A stretch of DNA of 46,127 nt from NCBI GenBank assembly GCA_964396895.1, contig CAYNGJ010000026.1, positions 1 to 46,127 on the forward strand. Reading direction: 5' to 3'. The translations under genes and the position numbers were made by a program. This DNA is from UBA2334 sp964396895. GTDB taxonomy: Bacteria; Pseudomonadota; Gammaproteobacteria; Burkholderiales; Burkholderiaceae_C. Positions 16,643-25,501 of this stretch are shown here, piece by piece. The notes beneath the pieces were generated by a model. The model was not told where the DNA came from. It was given only the letters and a program-made list of their open reading frames with translations, and made no database searches. The first letter of the stretch is position 1, and every line of letters starts with the position of its first letter.

Positions 16643-17814
16643 GCCGCCCTGATGTGGTGATCGTTGGTGCCGTTCGCACGGCCGTGGGCAAGTTCAAGGG
16701 TAGTTTGGCTGGCGTTCGTGCCGATCACCTGGGTGCGGTCGTGCTGGACGAGCTCATCACCCGTTCCGGACTCGAACCAGAGCAGGTGGATGACGTGATC
16801 TTCGGTTGCGTCACCCAGGTGGGAGAGCAGTCGGCCAACATTGCGCGCACAGCCTTGCTCGGCGCGGGTTGGCCCTGCACGATTCCTGGACTGACCATCG
16901 ACCGCAAATGCGGCTCGGGAGAAGAGGCGGTACACGTGGCGGCAGGGCTGATTGCCTTTGGATCGGCCGACGTGGTGGTGGCCGGAGGCGCCGAAAACAT
17001 GAGCCGGGTGCCCATGGGCAGCAACCGGAGCATCCACGGCGAGGCCTTTGGCTGGATGGCCGCCGACCGGTACGAGCTGACGGGGCAGGGCGAAGCGGCC
17101 GAGCGGCTGTGCGACCAATGGGGTCTGCGTCGGGAGGAGCTCGATGCCTTTGCCGTCGAAAGCCACCGCCGCGCAGCTGCCGCAGCCGAGGCGGGCCATT
17201 TTCGCAAGGAGATCGTTGCGGTGCCCGTGGCCCACGTGCGGGAGCGAAGTGTTGAGGGCGATGCTCCAGTGTTTTCGGTGGATGAAACCATTCGTCCCGG
17301 AACCCTGGCCGAGAAGTTGGCAACGCTCAAGACCAGTTTCCGAACCGACGGGCGTCTGACGGCGGGTAATTCTTCTCAGATTTCCGATGGGGCAGCGGCG
17401 CTTCTGCTCATGTCGTCGGCCAAGGCCGAGGTGTTGGGTCTCACGCCCCGTGCCCGGATTCGTGCCATGACCACGGTGGGCTCCGACCCCACGTTGATGC
17501 TGACCGGGCCTATTGCGGCCACCCGTAAAGTATTGGCGCAGGCGAGCTTGACGCTGGACGACATCGACCTCTTTGAAATCAACGAAGCTTTCGCATCGGT
17601 ACCCCTGGTGTGGATGAAAGAGTTGGGCCAGTCGGCAGAACGGTTGAATGTCAACGGAGGGGCCATTGCACTTGGACATCCTTTGGGGGCTAGTGGCTCG
17701 CGTATCATGACATCTATGCTACATGAATTGGAGCGACGAGGTGGTCGGTACGCTTTGCAGGCCATTTGCTGTGCCGGGGGCATGGGAACAGCGACGCTGA
17801 TTGAGCGCCTGTAG
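16639..17814 (+). CDS. Acetyl-CoA acetyltransferase/thiolase
   Basis: Thiolase of 391 residues that cleaves a 3-oxoacyl-CoA with CoA to release acetyl-CoA (or propionyl-CoA) and a shortened acyl-CoA. The active-site nucleophile is Cys91 in 'DRKCGSGEEAVH', a variant of the usual 'DRQCGSSQQAVH'. His347 lies in 'ALGHPLGASGSR', and Cys377 in 'CCAGGMGTA'. It starts with GTG inside the stop of the hydroxyacyl-CoA dehydrogenase and is followed after one base by the AhpD-like gene. The changed nucleophile loop may indicate a substrate bulkier than linear fatty acyl chains (inference). Confidence 0.93.
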   Translation: MSRPDVVIVGAVRTAVGKFKGSLAGVRADHLGAVVLDELITRSGLEPEQVDDVIFGCVTQVGEQSANIARTALLGAGWPCTIPGLTIDRKCGSGEEAVHVAAGLIAFGSADVVVAGGAENMSRVPMGSNRSIHGEAFGWMAADRYELTGQGEAAERLCDQWGLRREELDAFAVESHRRAAAAAEAGHFRKEIVAVPVAHVRERSVEGDAPVFSVDETIRPGTLAEKLATLKTSFRTDGRLTAGNSSQISDGAAALLLMSSAKAEVLGLTPRARIRAMTTVGSDPTLMLTGPIAATRKVLAQASLTLDDIDLFEINEAFASVPLVWMKELGQSAERLNVNGGAIALGHPLGASGSRIMTSMLHELERRGGRYALQAICCAGGMGTATLIERL

Positions 17815-17815
17815 C

Positions 17816-18343
17816 ATGGCCCGTCTCCCGCTGGTGCCGACAGGCGCATTTCCGCATTCCCTTGCCGAGGCCGTTCAGCGCGGGGTTGAAACGCGCATGC
17901 TCAGCTCCACGGTACCCGTTCAGGTGTGGGCCCACCGACCAAAGGCCGCTTTGGCGTGGTTGGCGCTGCTGGACCAGTTCCACAACCATGGGCTGTTGGA
18001 CGCGCGACTTCGAGAGCTGGTGCGCTTGCGCATTGCAAGCATCACCCAGTGCCAGGCTTGTCAACTGGCGCGCAAGAGCGACTGCGTTGACGAGCAAGAC
18101 ATTGAAGCCCTCAACTGCTTGCAAGCCGACAGCGCGTTCTTCGCGCCAGCCGAGCGGGCCGCCTTGACCTATGCCCAATTGTTTGCGACAGACCCGCATG
18201 CTGTGGACGCGCAGCACTTTGCTGCTTTGGAGCTGCATTTTTCGACAGCGGAAGTCGTCGAATTGCAAATGTTCTGCGCGCTGATGCTGGCAGGCGGTCG
18301 CATGACTTTGGTTCAACAAGCCTACGAGGAGCAACCTCAGTGA
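17816..18343 (+). CDS. AhpD/carboxymuconolactone decarboxylase-like protein
   Basis: All-helical protein of 175 residues with the redox pair C79-x-x-C82 ('ITQCQACQLARKSD') found in AhpD-like alkylhydroperoxidases. These reduce peroxides or, in some subgroups without cysteines, act as lactone decarboxylases. The cysteine pair favours a peroxidase or thiol-redox role. ATG at 17816 follows the thiolase stop by one base. A TTG five codons upstream is less likely. Its stop overlaps the GTG start of glutathione peroxidase, so two peroxide-defence proteins are translationally linked behind the CoA pathway genes. Confidence 0.82.
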   Translation: MARLPLVPTGAFPHSLAEAVQRGVETRMLSSTVPVQVWAHRPKAALAWLALLDQFHNHGLLDARLRELVRLRIASITQCQACQLARKSDCVDEQDIEALNCLQADSAFFAPAERAALTYAQLFATDPHAVDAQHFAALELHFSTAEVVELQMFCALMLAGGRMTLVQQAYEEQPQ

Positions 18344-18888
18344 ATACATCGATTTTTGACATTTCTCTTCAAGGCCTGGACGGCTCAGAAACCAGCCTCG
18401 CCGCCTATCAGGGGCAGGTGATGCTGGTGGTCAATGTGGCGTCCAAATGCGGGCTCACACCACAGTACACCGGACTGCAGGCCTTGCACGACCGATTTGC
18501 TTTGCGGGGCCTGCGGGTATTGGGCTTCCCTTGCAACGACTTTGCGGGCCAGGAGCCCGGAAGTGAGGACGAGATTCGCGATTTTTGCGACACCAACTAC
18601 CACGTGAGCTTTCCCTTGTTTGCAAAAGTGCGGATCAACAGCGAGCCCAGGCACCCGTTGTATGCCACCTTGATTGCTGCGCAGCCCCATGCCGTGGCGT
18701 CAGGCAACTCGCTGCTGCGCGACACCTTGACCAAGCATCAACTGCTGCCCAACAAAGAGACCGACGTGATTTGGAATTTTGAAAAATTTCTGATTGGTCG
18801 CGATGGCACCGTCGTCGTTCGCTTTGCGCCCGACGTGGCCCCCGACGACGCACAGCTGATTTCGGCCATAGAGCGTGCCCTCGGTTGA
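18340..18888 (+). CDS. Glutathione peroxidase family protein
   Basis: Thioredoxin-fold peroxidase of 182 residues that reduces hydroperoxides. The catalytic tetrad is visible: Cys37 in 'NVASKCGLTPQY', Gln71 in 'FPCNDFAGQEPG', and Trp145/Asn146 in 'VIWNFEKFLI'. It is the cysteine (not selenocysteine) type, so thioredoxin is a likely electron donor. It starts with GTG overlapping the stop of the upstream gene (GTGA). The next MFS gene begins 14 bases before its stop. Confidence 0.92.
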   Translation: MNTSIFDISLQGLDGSETSLAAYQGQVMLVVNVASKCGLTPQYTGLQALHDRFALRGLRVLGFPCNDFAGQEPGSEDEIRDFCDTNYHVSFPLFAKVRINSEPRHPLYATLIAAQPHAVASGNSLLRDTLTKHQLLPNKETDVIWNFEKFLIGRDGTVVVRFAPDVAPDDAQLISAIERALG

Positions 18889-20095
18889 TTCCACTGTAAG
18901 CGACGCTCCGACCGGTGCCCGGCGGACATTGCCCGCACTGGTTGCCGCCCAAGTGGGGTTGCACGGCTGCCTGAACGGCATGCGCATGGCCGTGCCGCTG
19001 CTGGCCATGCGCGAGGCGCAAAGCGCGGCTGTCATCGGCTTGCTGCTGGCCATGTTCGCCGCATTTCCTTTTGTGCTGGCCATACCCATCGGCCGACTGG
19101 TTGACCGGCGTGGCTACCACCTGCCGGTGCGCCTGGGTGCCACATTGGCTCTTTCAGGAGCGGCGGTGGCTGCGTTCAGTTCCCAGGTCTGGGCACTGGG
19201 CGTTGCTGCGGCCCTGGTGGGCGCAGGTTCGGCAATGGGCATGATTGCCTTGCAACGCACCGCTGGTCGGCTGGCGCGTAGTGAGGCTCAGCGGCTGAGG
19301 ATTTTCAGCTGGGTAGCGCTCGCCCCCTCCATCGCCACGTTCGTTGGGCCAATGGCTGCTGGCCTGTGGATAGACCACCTGGGGTTTCGGGCGGCCTTTG
19401 TCGGTCTGGCGCTGTTTCCATTGGCCACCTGGCTGGCCACCCTGTGGGTGCCCCAGGAAGCACCCAGGGCAGTACCGACATCAGCCCCGCGGCAACAAAA
19501 GGCGTGGGATTTGCTGGCGGACCCGGCACTTCGTCGCCTCTTCTTCATCAATTGGCTGATTGCCGCTTGCTGGGATGCACACGCATTCGCCTTGCCCATC
19601 CTGGGCCATGAACGAGGGTTGAGCGCATCCGCCATTGCCTCGGTGTTGGCCGCCTATGCCGTCACGTCGGCATCTGTGCGCCTGGCAATTCCGTTGCTGG
19701 CAGAACGGCTTCAACCCCGGTGGGTAATGACCGGTGCGCTGGCCTTGACCGCATCGGTCTTTCTCCTCTACCCGTGGTTGGACAGTGCATGGGCGATGGC
19801 CGTTTGTGCGGGCACCATGGGGCTGGGGCTGGGGGCCATCCAACCGGCGGTCATGTCCAGTCTCCACACCTTTGCACCAGCCGATCGCCAGGGCGAGGCG
19901 CTGGGTTTGCGCTCCACCGTGATCCATTTTTCGACGTTGGTGATGCCCTTGAGTTTTGGCACCGTTGGCGCTGCGCTGGGTGTGGCACCGGTGTTTTGGA
20001 TCACCGGCGTCGCGTTGTCTGCGGGCGCCTGGTCCGCTTTTGGATTGCCTTCCAGGGCCCCGCACGCCGGACAGGCGGGACGGACCCACCGATGA
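18875..20095 (+). CDS. MFS transporter
   Basis: Inner-membrane protein of 406 residues with about 12 hydrophobic segments in two halves, typical of major facilitator transporters. The loop between helices 2 and 3 has the MFS-A-like 'GRLVDRRGYHLPVR' motif. The first helix begins about residue 17 (LPALVAAQVGLHGCLNGMR), consistent with the GTG at 18875, which overlaps the glutathione peroxidase gene by 14 bases. Substrate is unknown. Its place in the run suggests uptake or efflux of a pathway compound or toxic by-product, but the genes around it are general. Confidence 0.85.
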   Translation: MPSVDSTVSDAPTGARRTLPALVAAQVGLHGCLNGMRMAVPLLAMREAQSAAVIGLLLAMFAAFPFVLAIPIGRLVDRRGYHLPVRLGATLALSGAAVAAFSSQVWALGVAAALVGAGSAMGMIALQRTAGRLARSEAQRLRIFSWVALAPSIATFVGPMAAGLWIDHLGFRAAFVGLALFPLATWLATLWVPQEAPRAVPTSAPRQQKAWDLLADPALRRLFFINWLIAACWDAHAFALPILGHERGLSASAIASVLAAYAVTSASVRLAIPLLAERLQPRWVMTGALALTASVFLLYPWLDSAWAMAVCAGTMGLGLGAIQPAVMSSLHTFAPADRQGEALGLRSTVIHFSTLVMPLSFGTVGAALGVAPVFWITGVALSAGAWSAFGLPSRAPHAGQAGRTHR

Positions 20096-20129
20096 CCTGC
20101 CTCTCGCCACCTGAACGGAAAGTCCTGCC

Positions 20130-20708
20130 ATGTTGACGCTGTACCACGCACCCGGTTCCAATTCAGCGCGAATTCTTTGGCTGCTCGAAGAGCTGGGTGC
20201 CGAACGGGAGATCGTGGTGGTGAAGATGCCTCGCGACGATGGCAGCAATGCCGACCCGCGCAATCCGCATCCGCACGGTTTCACCCCGGCGCTCGGCCAC
20301 AACGGTGCCCTGGTGTCCGAGACGGCGGCCATTGCGCTATACGTCACCGATTTGCATCCCCATGCCGAGGTTGGTGTCCCTTTGGGTCATCCACTGCGAG
20401 GGGCCTACCTCACCTGGCTGTTTTACCAAGTGGGGTTGACCGAACCACTGGTATACATGAAGGGACGGGGCCAATTGGTGCACGACCCTGCCATGGGTGG
20501 CTTGAATGTGTCGATGATGCAGCACATCCGACAAACGCTACAGGACGGCCCGTATCTGCTGAGGCAACGCTTCACAGCGGCAGACATTCTGTTCATGAGC
20601 CTGTTTGAGTTGGCGAGACCGCTTCTGGGCGCATGTCCCGTCATTGACGCTTACCTGGTTCGGGCCGATAGGCCTGCCCGACGGCGAGCCCTGGTGCGGG
20701 ATCTCTGA
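20130..20708 (+). CDS. Glutathione S-transferase
   Basis: Soluble GST of 192 residues. The N-terminal thioredoxin-like domain (1-80) begins 'MLTLYHAPGSNSARILWLLEELG', with the Ser/Tyr region used to activate glutathione, and has the 'ETAAIALYVTD' segment that binds the gamma-glutamyl group. The C-terminal helical domain carries 'RFTAADILFMS', the conserved capping Asp motif. It may conjugate or dechlorinate xenobiotics, or detoxify oxidation products. It lies 34 bases after the MFS gene and 61 before the FolM-like gene. Confidence 0.88.
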   Translation: MLTLYHAPGSNSARILWLLEELGAEREIVVVKMPRDDGSNADPRNPHPHGFTPALGHNGALVSETAAIALYVTDLHPHAEVGVPLGHPLRGAYLTWLFYQVGLTEPLVYMKGRGQLVHDPAMGGLNVSMMQHIRQTLQDGPYLLRQRFTAADILFMSLFELARPLLGACPVIDAYLVRADRPARRRALVRDL

Positions 20709-20769
20709 TGGTTGGTGACTTGACCAACGCTGCTACGGGCGAAGAAATTCACCAACCTGGAGCTCCCCT

Positions 20770-21549
20770 TTGATCTCCCGACCTGTTGTACTGGTCACGG
20801 GTGGCGCACGCCGCATCGGACGCACCATATCGCTGGACCTTGCCGCTGCCGGATGGGATGTTGCGTTCAGTTTTCTCCATTCTGAGGCGGAGGCGCAGGA
20901 CACATTGAGGGAGCTTCGACGAAGCTCAGAGCAGGCGCAAGCCCTCCATGCCGATCTGAGCAACGAGGCGAGTTGCCGTGCGCTGATTCCCGAAGTGGTG
21001 AAGCGTTTTGGCCGCATCGATGCGGTGGTGAACAACGCCTCTGCTTTTGAGTACGACAACGCTGAGACCTGCGGGCTTGCATCTATGGAGCTGCACTGGC
21101 GAGCCAACACCGCACCAGCCATCTTTCTGGCGCAGGATCTGTACCAACACTTGGATGGCACAGGACGGAAGGGGTGTGTGGTGAATCTGCTTGATCAAAA
21201 ACTCTGGAATCCCAATCCGGACTACTTCTCTTACACCCTGTCCAAGGTGGCCCTGGAGGCTGCAACCAGAATGTTGGCCATGGCCATGGCACCGCGTTTG
21301 CGGGTGTGCGGTGTGGCTCCAGGGTTGACGCTTCTGTCTGGCAGCATGAACGACCAGGAGTTTGAGACTGGGCGGCAGCTCAATCCGCTCGTTCGCAACT
21401 CGACACCCGAAGACATCGCCAGCGCTGTGCGCTTCTTGTTGGGTTCCCATGCCATGACGGGGTCAACGATCCTGGTGGACGGCGGGCAGCACCTGTCACG
21501 CCAGACGCGCGATGTGATGTTTCTGGCACGCAACATGGAGTCCCGCTGA
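20770..21549 (+). CDS. SDR of the pteridine/dihydromonapterin reductase type
   Basis: A 259-residue SDR with the arginine-rich nucleotide motif 'TGGARRIGR' (10-18) typical of NADPH-dependent pteridine reductases (PTR1, FolM). It also has 'VNNAS', and the catalytic region 'NLLDQKLWNPNPDYFSYTLSKVAL', where 'LDQ' and Y-x-x-x-K fit that subgroup. The dihydroneopterin aldolase gene starts one base after its stop, supporting a pterin or folate role rather than catabolism. It begins with a TTG codon at 20770 ('ttgatctcccga', read as Met); GGAGCTCCC precedes it. A FolM-type function is likely but not proved by sequence alone. Confidence 0.82.
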   Translation: MISRPVVLVTGGARRIGRTISLDLAAAGWDVAFSFLHSEAEAQDTLRELRRSSEQAQALHADLSNEASCRALIPEVVKRFGRIDAVVNNASAFEYDNAETCGLASMELHWRANTAPAIFLAQDLYQHLDGTGRKGCVVNLLDQKLWNPNPDYFSYTLSKVALEAATRMLAMAMAPRLRVCGVAPGLTLLSGSMNDQEFETGRQLNPLVRNSTPEDIASAVRFLLGSHAMTGSTILVDGGQHLSRQTRDVMFLARNMESR

Positions 21550-21550
21550 T

Positions 21551-21961
21551 ATGTTCCCCACGCTGTTGAGTCTCACACTGGCACACTGTCGGCGCCTGTT
21601 CCTGCGCAACCACGAGGTGAGCATGGGCATTGGAGCGCACTCCTTTGAAAGAGGGCGCTCGCAGCGCGTGCGAATCAATGTGGATCTGTATGTGCCACTT
21701 TCCCACAGCACACCGCTGGGCGATGAGCTGGCCGAGGTGGTGGACTACGATTTCGTGCGTGAGGTGGTCCGTGAGAGGGTGGCGCGGGGACACATTCAAT
21801 TGCAGGAAACACTGGCGGACGATTTGCTCAAGGTCTTGTTGGCTCATCCCCAGGTGTTGGCCGCACGTGTGTCAACTGAAAAGCCCGATGTTTACCCCGA
21901 CTGCGAAGCGGTGGGCGTTGAGGTTTTCGGGTTCAAACCCAGCCACCAGCTGGTTGCATAG
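21551..21961 (+). CDS. folB: Dihydroneopterin aldolase
   Basis: Enzyme of folate biosynthesis that converts 7,8-dihydroneopterin to 6-hydroxymethyl-dihydropterin and glycolaldehyde. The 136-residue protein has the family pattern: 'LFLRNHEVSMGIGAHSFERGRSQRVRINVDLYVP', then 'VVDYDFVREVV', 'QETLADDLLKVLLAHP' and 'VSTEKPDVYPDCEAVGVEVF', with the catalytic Lys in the 'EKPD' motif. It begins one base after the FolM-like SDR and ends 17 bases from the convergent MFS gene. It is a housekeeping gene inside the catabolic region. Confidence 0.88.
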   Translation: MFPTLLSLTLAHCRRLFLRNHEVSMGIGAHSFERGRSQRVRINVDLYVPLSHSTPLGDELAEVVDYDFVREVVRERVARGHIQLQETLADDLLKVLLAHPQVLAARVSTEKPDVYPDCEAVGVEVFGFKPSHQLVA

Positions 21962-21978
21962 CGGGCAGCGCCCAACAC

Positions 21979-23199
21979 TCAGGGCGAGGGCCGATTTTCC
22001 AGGGTAGTGCCGCGGGTCCACTGCAGAAGCAGCAGGCTGGCAACCGCCGACGCCACCAATGCAGAATTCACCGAGGTGTGCTCCGCAACCGAGCCCCACA
22101 GCACTGCGCCTCCTGCGCTGCCGCCCATGATGCTCATCTGGTAGATCGCCATGCCGCGAGCGCGCAGTTGGGAGGGCAATACCAGCTGGGTCGCCATGGT
22201 GAGGGTGTTGGCCACGCACAGCCAGACCGCTCCAGACAGGGCGAGTGCAGGAGCCAGCGTCCAAGGGGTGGGGGCCCAGACGGCACCAAAGGTGGCCAGC
22301 GCGTGCAACCACACGCCTGCATCGAGGATGCGGTTGCGCGCAGCCATGGCCGGCAGCCGGGGCAGGACCATGGCGGCAAGAACAGCCCCCGCACCCATGA
22401 CCGCGAGCAGGGCGGTGTAGGTGGTTTCGTCGGCACCTATGCCTTTGGCAACCAAGGGCAGCAAGGCCACCAGCGCCACCGCTTGGGCAAAAAATACGAA
22501 GGCACGAAACAACACTGCGCGCAGGATGGGAGAGGATTTGGCGTGGCCCACGCCATCGCGCATGGCCTGCAGCAGTGGGGTGCGCCGCACCGGGACCTCG
22601 TGTGCCGGAATGGGCGCCCGCCAGATCAGCACGCCAGCCAAAACAGAAAGCACCGCATTGCATGCAAAAACGGTGGCTGCGCCTTGCCAGGCCAACACAA
22701 CGCCTGCCACGATGGGCCCCAGCACTCGGGTGAGGTTGATGGCCAGGGCATTCAGGGTGAGGGCCGGGGACAGCAGGCGGCGCTCGACCAAGTCGGGTAC
22801 CAGGGCCGAAAACACCGGAAACCGGAATGCCAGTCCGACGCCGTTGAGCAGGCAGAGCACCAACAGCGTTCCCGGCGTCAGGGCATCGGTGCCTGCGAGA
22901 ACCGCCAGCGCAGCAGCCACCACGGCGATCCAGGCTTGGGCCACGGCCAAAAAGCGTCTGCGGTTGAGCAAATCGGCCAGCGCCCCACTGGCCAGCCCCA
23001 AAACAAAGAGGGGCAGCGTACCTGCCGCCTGAACCCAAGCCACCCAGGAAGGACTCTCCGTCAGCTGGGTCATGCGCCATGCAGCGGTTACTTCGTGCAT
23101 CCACATAGTCATGTTGCCCGACAGCCAGGCCAGCCACAGGTACCTAAAACCCACACTGCGGAAAGGTTCAAGCAGAGAGTCGTAGGGGGTGGGGCGCAT
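21979..23199 (-). CDS. MFS exporter (EntS/MFS_3 type)
   Basis: Inner-membrane transporter of 406 residues with about 12 hydrophobic helices. The pattern 'SVGFRYLWLAWLSGNMTMWMHEVTAAWRM', the 'LADLLNRRRFL' loop and 'LRARGMAIYQMSIMGGSAGGAVLWG' near the C-terminal half fit the enterobactin-exporter-like MFS_3 family. I chose ATG at 23199 because it lies after the upstream SDR stop and gives a normal N-terminus; the ribosome site is weak. It is the last gene of the long minus-strand run starting at 32931 and may export a pathway product or take up substrate. Confidence 0.85.
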   Translation of the reverse strand: MRPTPYDSLLEPFRSVGFRYLWLAWLSGNMTMWMHEVTAAWRMTQLTESPSWVAWVQAAGTLPLFVLGLASGALADLLNRRRFLAVAQAWIAVVAAALAVLAGTDALTPGTLLVLCLLNGVGLAFRFPVFSALVPDLVERRLLSPALTLNALAINLTRVLGPIVAGVVLAWQGAATVFACNAVLSVLAGVLIWRAPIPAHEVPVRRTPLLQAMRDGVGHAKSSPILRAVLFRAFVFFAQAVALVALLPLVAKGIGADETTYTALLAVMGAGAVLAAMVLPRLPAMAARNRILDAGVWLHALATFGAVWAPTPWTLAPALALSGAVWLCVANTLTMATQLVLPSQLRARGMAIYQMSIMGGSAGGAVLWGSVAEHTSVNSALVASAVASLLLLQWTRGTTLENRPSP

Positions 23200-23239
23200 C
23201 AGGGGGGGCTGTTGGGACAGCGAGGTGAGGACATCGGAT

Positions 23240-24073
23240 TCAGGTGGCCTTGGCCCTGGCCATGTCGACGAGGTCGGCCATGGTGGGGTTGTGGGCCAGC
23301 ATGCCGCCGTCGGCGATGTAGGTCTGCCCATTGATGTAGCGCGCCTCGCTGGAGGCCAGAAAACAGACCAAGGCGGCGATGTCTTCGGGCTCGCCGAACT
23401 CGGGAACCAGCAAGTGGCGTTGCATCACGGCAATCACACTGGCGGCGGCACCTCGCGTGCCGGGTGTCAACACCAGGCCAGGTGCCACGGCGTTGCAGCG
23501 TATGCCCTGTGCACCGTGGTGGGTGGCAATCTGGCGGGTCAGGCCAATGATGGCCGCCTTGGAAACGCTGTAGGCCATGCGCGTGATGTCGCCGGAGAAG
23601 CCCCCTGTCGATGCCGTGTTCACAATGGCCCCACCCCCTTGGGCGAGCATGGTCGGCAGGGCGTACTTGCAGCCGGCCAGATAGCCCCGCAAATTCACGG
23701 CCATGACCTGATCCCAGACTTCGAATTCAATGTCAATGGCGTTCTTATCTTTGGCGTGGATGGCCGGCGAACTCAAGGCTGCGTTGTTGTGCAGCACATC
23801 CAGGCGCCTGAACCGTTCCACCGTGCCCTGAACGAGTTGCTGGATGCTGCGCACATCTGCTGCGTCAAAGGCTTGAGCGCTGGCGTGGGGGCCCAGCTCC
23901 GATGCCAATGTCTGGGCCCTCTCGACGTTGACGTCGGCCACGACCACCGTCGCGCCTTCGGCAACGAGGCGCCTACAGGTGGCTTCACCAATGCCAGAGG
24001 CGCCACCGGTGACGATGGCAACCTGTCCCGTGAAACGCCCCTCATGGGGACCGGGGAGTGGGGGCTTGTTCAT
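23240..24073 (-). CDS. Short-chain dehydrogenase/reductase
   Basis: Classical SDR of 277 residues with the nucleotide motif 'TGGASGIGE' (about 22-30), an Asp after beta-2 ('VVADVNVE') that favours NAD, 'NNAA', and the catalytic triad in 'TASTGGFSG...YSVSKAA'. It ends with the usual 'YIADGGMLAH'. ATG at 24073 overlaps the stop of the SnoaL-like gene (ATGA). Co-translation with that gene suggests the two act on successive intermediates. The substrate is not known; oxidation of a ring alcohol made by one of the oxygenases is likely. Confidence 0.9.
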   Translation of the reverse strand: MNKPPLPGPHEGRFTGQVAIVTGGASGIGEATCRRLVAEGATVVVADVNVERAQTLASELGPHASAQAFDAADVRSIQQLVQGTVERFRRLDVLHNNAALSSPAIHAKDKNAIDIEFEVWDQVMAVNLRGYLAGCKYALPTMLAQGGGAIVNTASTGGFSGDITRMAYSVSKAAIIGLTRQIATHHGAQGIRCNAVAPGLVLTPGTRGAAASVIAVMQRHLLVPEFGEPEDIAALVCFLASSEARYINGQTYIADGGMLAHNPTMADLVDMARAKAT

Positions 24074-24495
24074 GGCGCGGTCTCGGTCGGTTTGGCGGCG
24101 AAACCGCGGAATTGATCCAAATTCAGGGCTGTGTCTTCGGGGGGCTGCAGGAAATAGCGCACATGCAGGGTTCCAGGGCCGAAGCGGTAGTGTTCGATGC
24201 TTTCGATCACCTGGTGGGTGCCCACAATGCAGTTGCGGTGGTGCACGGCAACGTCGTTGCCGTTGGCGATGGTGCACACCACCTCCAGCCGAAACTGGGC
24301 GTTGTGCTTGTCGTACATCTCCTCGATGACCAGCCAGCCATCGGCCTGCTGGGCACGACCCACGTATTCGATGTCCAGCGAGGCGGGGGCCACTTCGCGG
24401 TAAAGCGCCAGCAAGCCCGCTTTGTCGTGTTCATTCCAGCAGCGGACCTGGCCGCTCATGAAACGTTCAATCTGCTCAGAGTTGATCTGGGACAT
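24070..24495 (-). CDS. SnoaL/NTF2-like protein (paralogue 1 of 3)
   Basis: A 141-residue protein of the SnoaL/ketosteroid-isomerase-like cone fold, which includes cofactor-free isomerases, dehydratases and epoxide hydrolases. It shares with the proteins at 25502 and 29030 the segments 'CWNEHDKAGLLALYREVAPASLDIEYVG', 'DGWLVIEEMY', 'VHHRNCIVGT' and 'HVRYFLQPP'. The conserved His/Arg/Asn cluster after the 'ANGND' turn could form a catalytic pocket. It is the longest of the three, with an extra C-terminal 25 residues. It lies between the flavin reductase and an SDR; its stop overlaps the SDR start. The same fold is used by the Rieske beta subunits, but these proteins are too short and divergent to be that. 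Confidence 0.78.
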   Translation of the reverse strand: MSQINSEQIERFMSGQVRCWNEHDKAGLLALYREVAPASLDIEYVGRAQQADGWLVIEEMYDKHNAQFRLEVVCTIANGNDVAVHHRNCIVGTHQVIESIEHYRFGPGTLHVRYFLQPPEDTALNLDQFRGFAAKPTETAP

Positions 24496-24519
24496 GGTCG
24501 TTGCTTTCGGTGAAATAAC

Positions 24520-25494
24520 TCAGGTCGCCGACCAGAGGTCGGGTAGACCGGGATTGGTGGCTGCAATGAATTTTTGGAGTTGCAGCTTCAGCAAGGTGCC
24601 TTCGTCGCAGCTCCAGCGAGACAACAGGTCGACTTCATGGGCCTTCGCTGAGGCCAACAGGTGCAGCGAGCGGTCGCGCCCGTTGTCGGTCAGATGCCAG
24701 GCGCCGCCGACCTCCTGGTGAACCCACCCCTTGACTTGCATGGTTTGCAGCAACGGAAGCAAGGGCTCATCAACGACGTAACCTACTGAGGCCTCCAGAT
24801 CGCTGGTGCGTACCCCATCCTGTGCGGTCAATGCCGCTGCGACGGTCCATTGGCCATCGGTGAGCCCGGCTGCTCGGGCTTTTTCACGCACGCCCTGGTG
24901 GAACTGAAAGTAGGCCCGCCCCAACAGGTATCCCAGCAAGTCCTCGTCCAATCCGCCGCCTACGCGCGCACTGCGGGCAGCCGGGAGACCAGGGTCGCGT
25001 TGGGCTGCCAAGGCGTAGCGGCCAGCATGAAACACCAAGGGCGCGCGATCCGTGTGGTCGAAGGCGGCCACCTCTCCGACAAAAATGAGGTGATCCCCTC
25101 CCTCGTGCTGAAACAAGCTCTTGCACTGGAAGCGGGCGGCGCAGCCGGTCAGGAGGGGAACATCGCCCACCCCGCAGTCTATGTCCAGACCACTGAACTT
25201 GTCGGTGCCGGAGCGAGCGAAGCGGCCGGACAATGCCTCCTGATCAGCCGCCAGCACATGGACTGCCCAATGGTTGCACTGGCTGAAGACCGGTAGGCTG
25301 TGTGACTTCTTCGCCAGACTCCAAAGCACCATGGGGGGGTCGAGTGAAACCGAGTTGAAGCTGTTGGCCGTCAGGCCAACGGGCGTGCCATCGTCGGCAC
25401 GCGCCGTGATCACGGTGACACCGGTGGCGAATGTGCCCAACGCGGCCCGAAAGGCCTTGGGGTCCAGGGCCGGTGCAGAGTTGACTTCCACCAT
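24520..25494 (-). CDS. Flavin reductase with a C-terminal MarR-like domain
   Basis: Reductase component of a two-component flavin monooxygenase, 324 residues. Residues about 10-160 form a flavin reductase domain ('FRAALGTFATGVTVITARADDGTPVGLTANSFNSVSLDPPMVLWSL', 'GDHLIFVGEV', 'APLVFHAGRY') that makes free FMNH2/FADH2 with NAD(P)H. Residues about 175-310 form a MarR-like winged helix ('GLTDGQWTVAAAL', 'HLTDNGRDR'). The same architecture is known in the C1 reductase of Acinetobacter baumannii 4-hydroxyphenylacetate hydroxylase, where the MarR-like part is an autoinhibitory effector domain. The likely oxygenase partner is the first gene of the same run (31735-32931). The tail probably gates NADH use by substrate rather than binding DNA. 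Confidence 0.87.
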   Translation of the reverse strand: MVEVNSAPALDPKAFRAALGTFATGVTVITARADDGTPVGLTANSFNSVSLDPPMVLWSLAKKSHSLPVFSQCNHWAVHVLAADQEALSGRFARSGTDKFSGLDIDCGVGDVPLLTGCAARFQCKSLFQHEGGDHLIFVGEVAAFDHTDRAPLVFHAGRYALAAQRDPGLPAARSARVGGGLDEDLLGYLLGRAYFQFHQGVREKARAAGLTDGQWTVAAALTAQDGVRTSDLEASVGYVVDEPLLPLLQTMQVKGWVHQEVGGAWHLTDNGRDRSLHLLASAKAHEVDLLSRWSCDEGTLLKLQLQKFIAATNPGLPDLWSAT

Positions 25495-25501
25495 GACGCT
25501 T

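Noticed and set aside
22078..23334. Open frame on the plus strand opposite the MFS exporter
   Set aside because: Its translation is low-complexity (Gln, Gly, Arg, His) and lacks hydrophobic segments, while the minus strand gives a normal 12-helix transporter.
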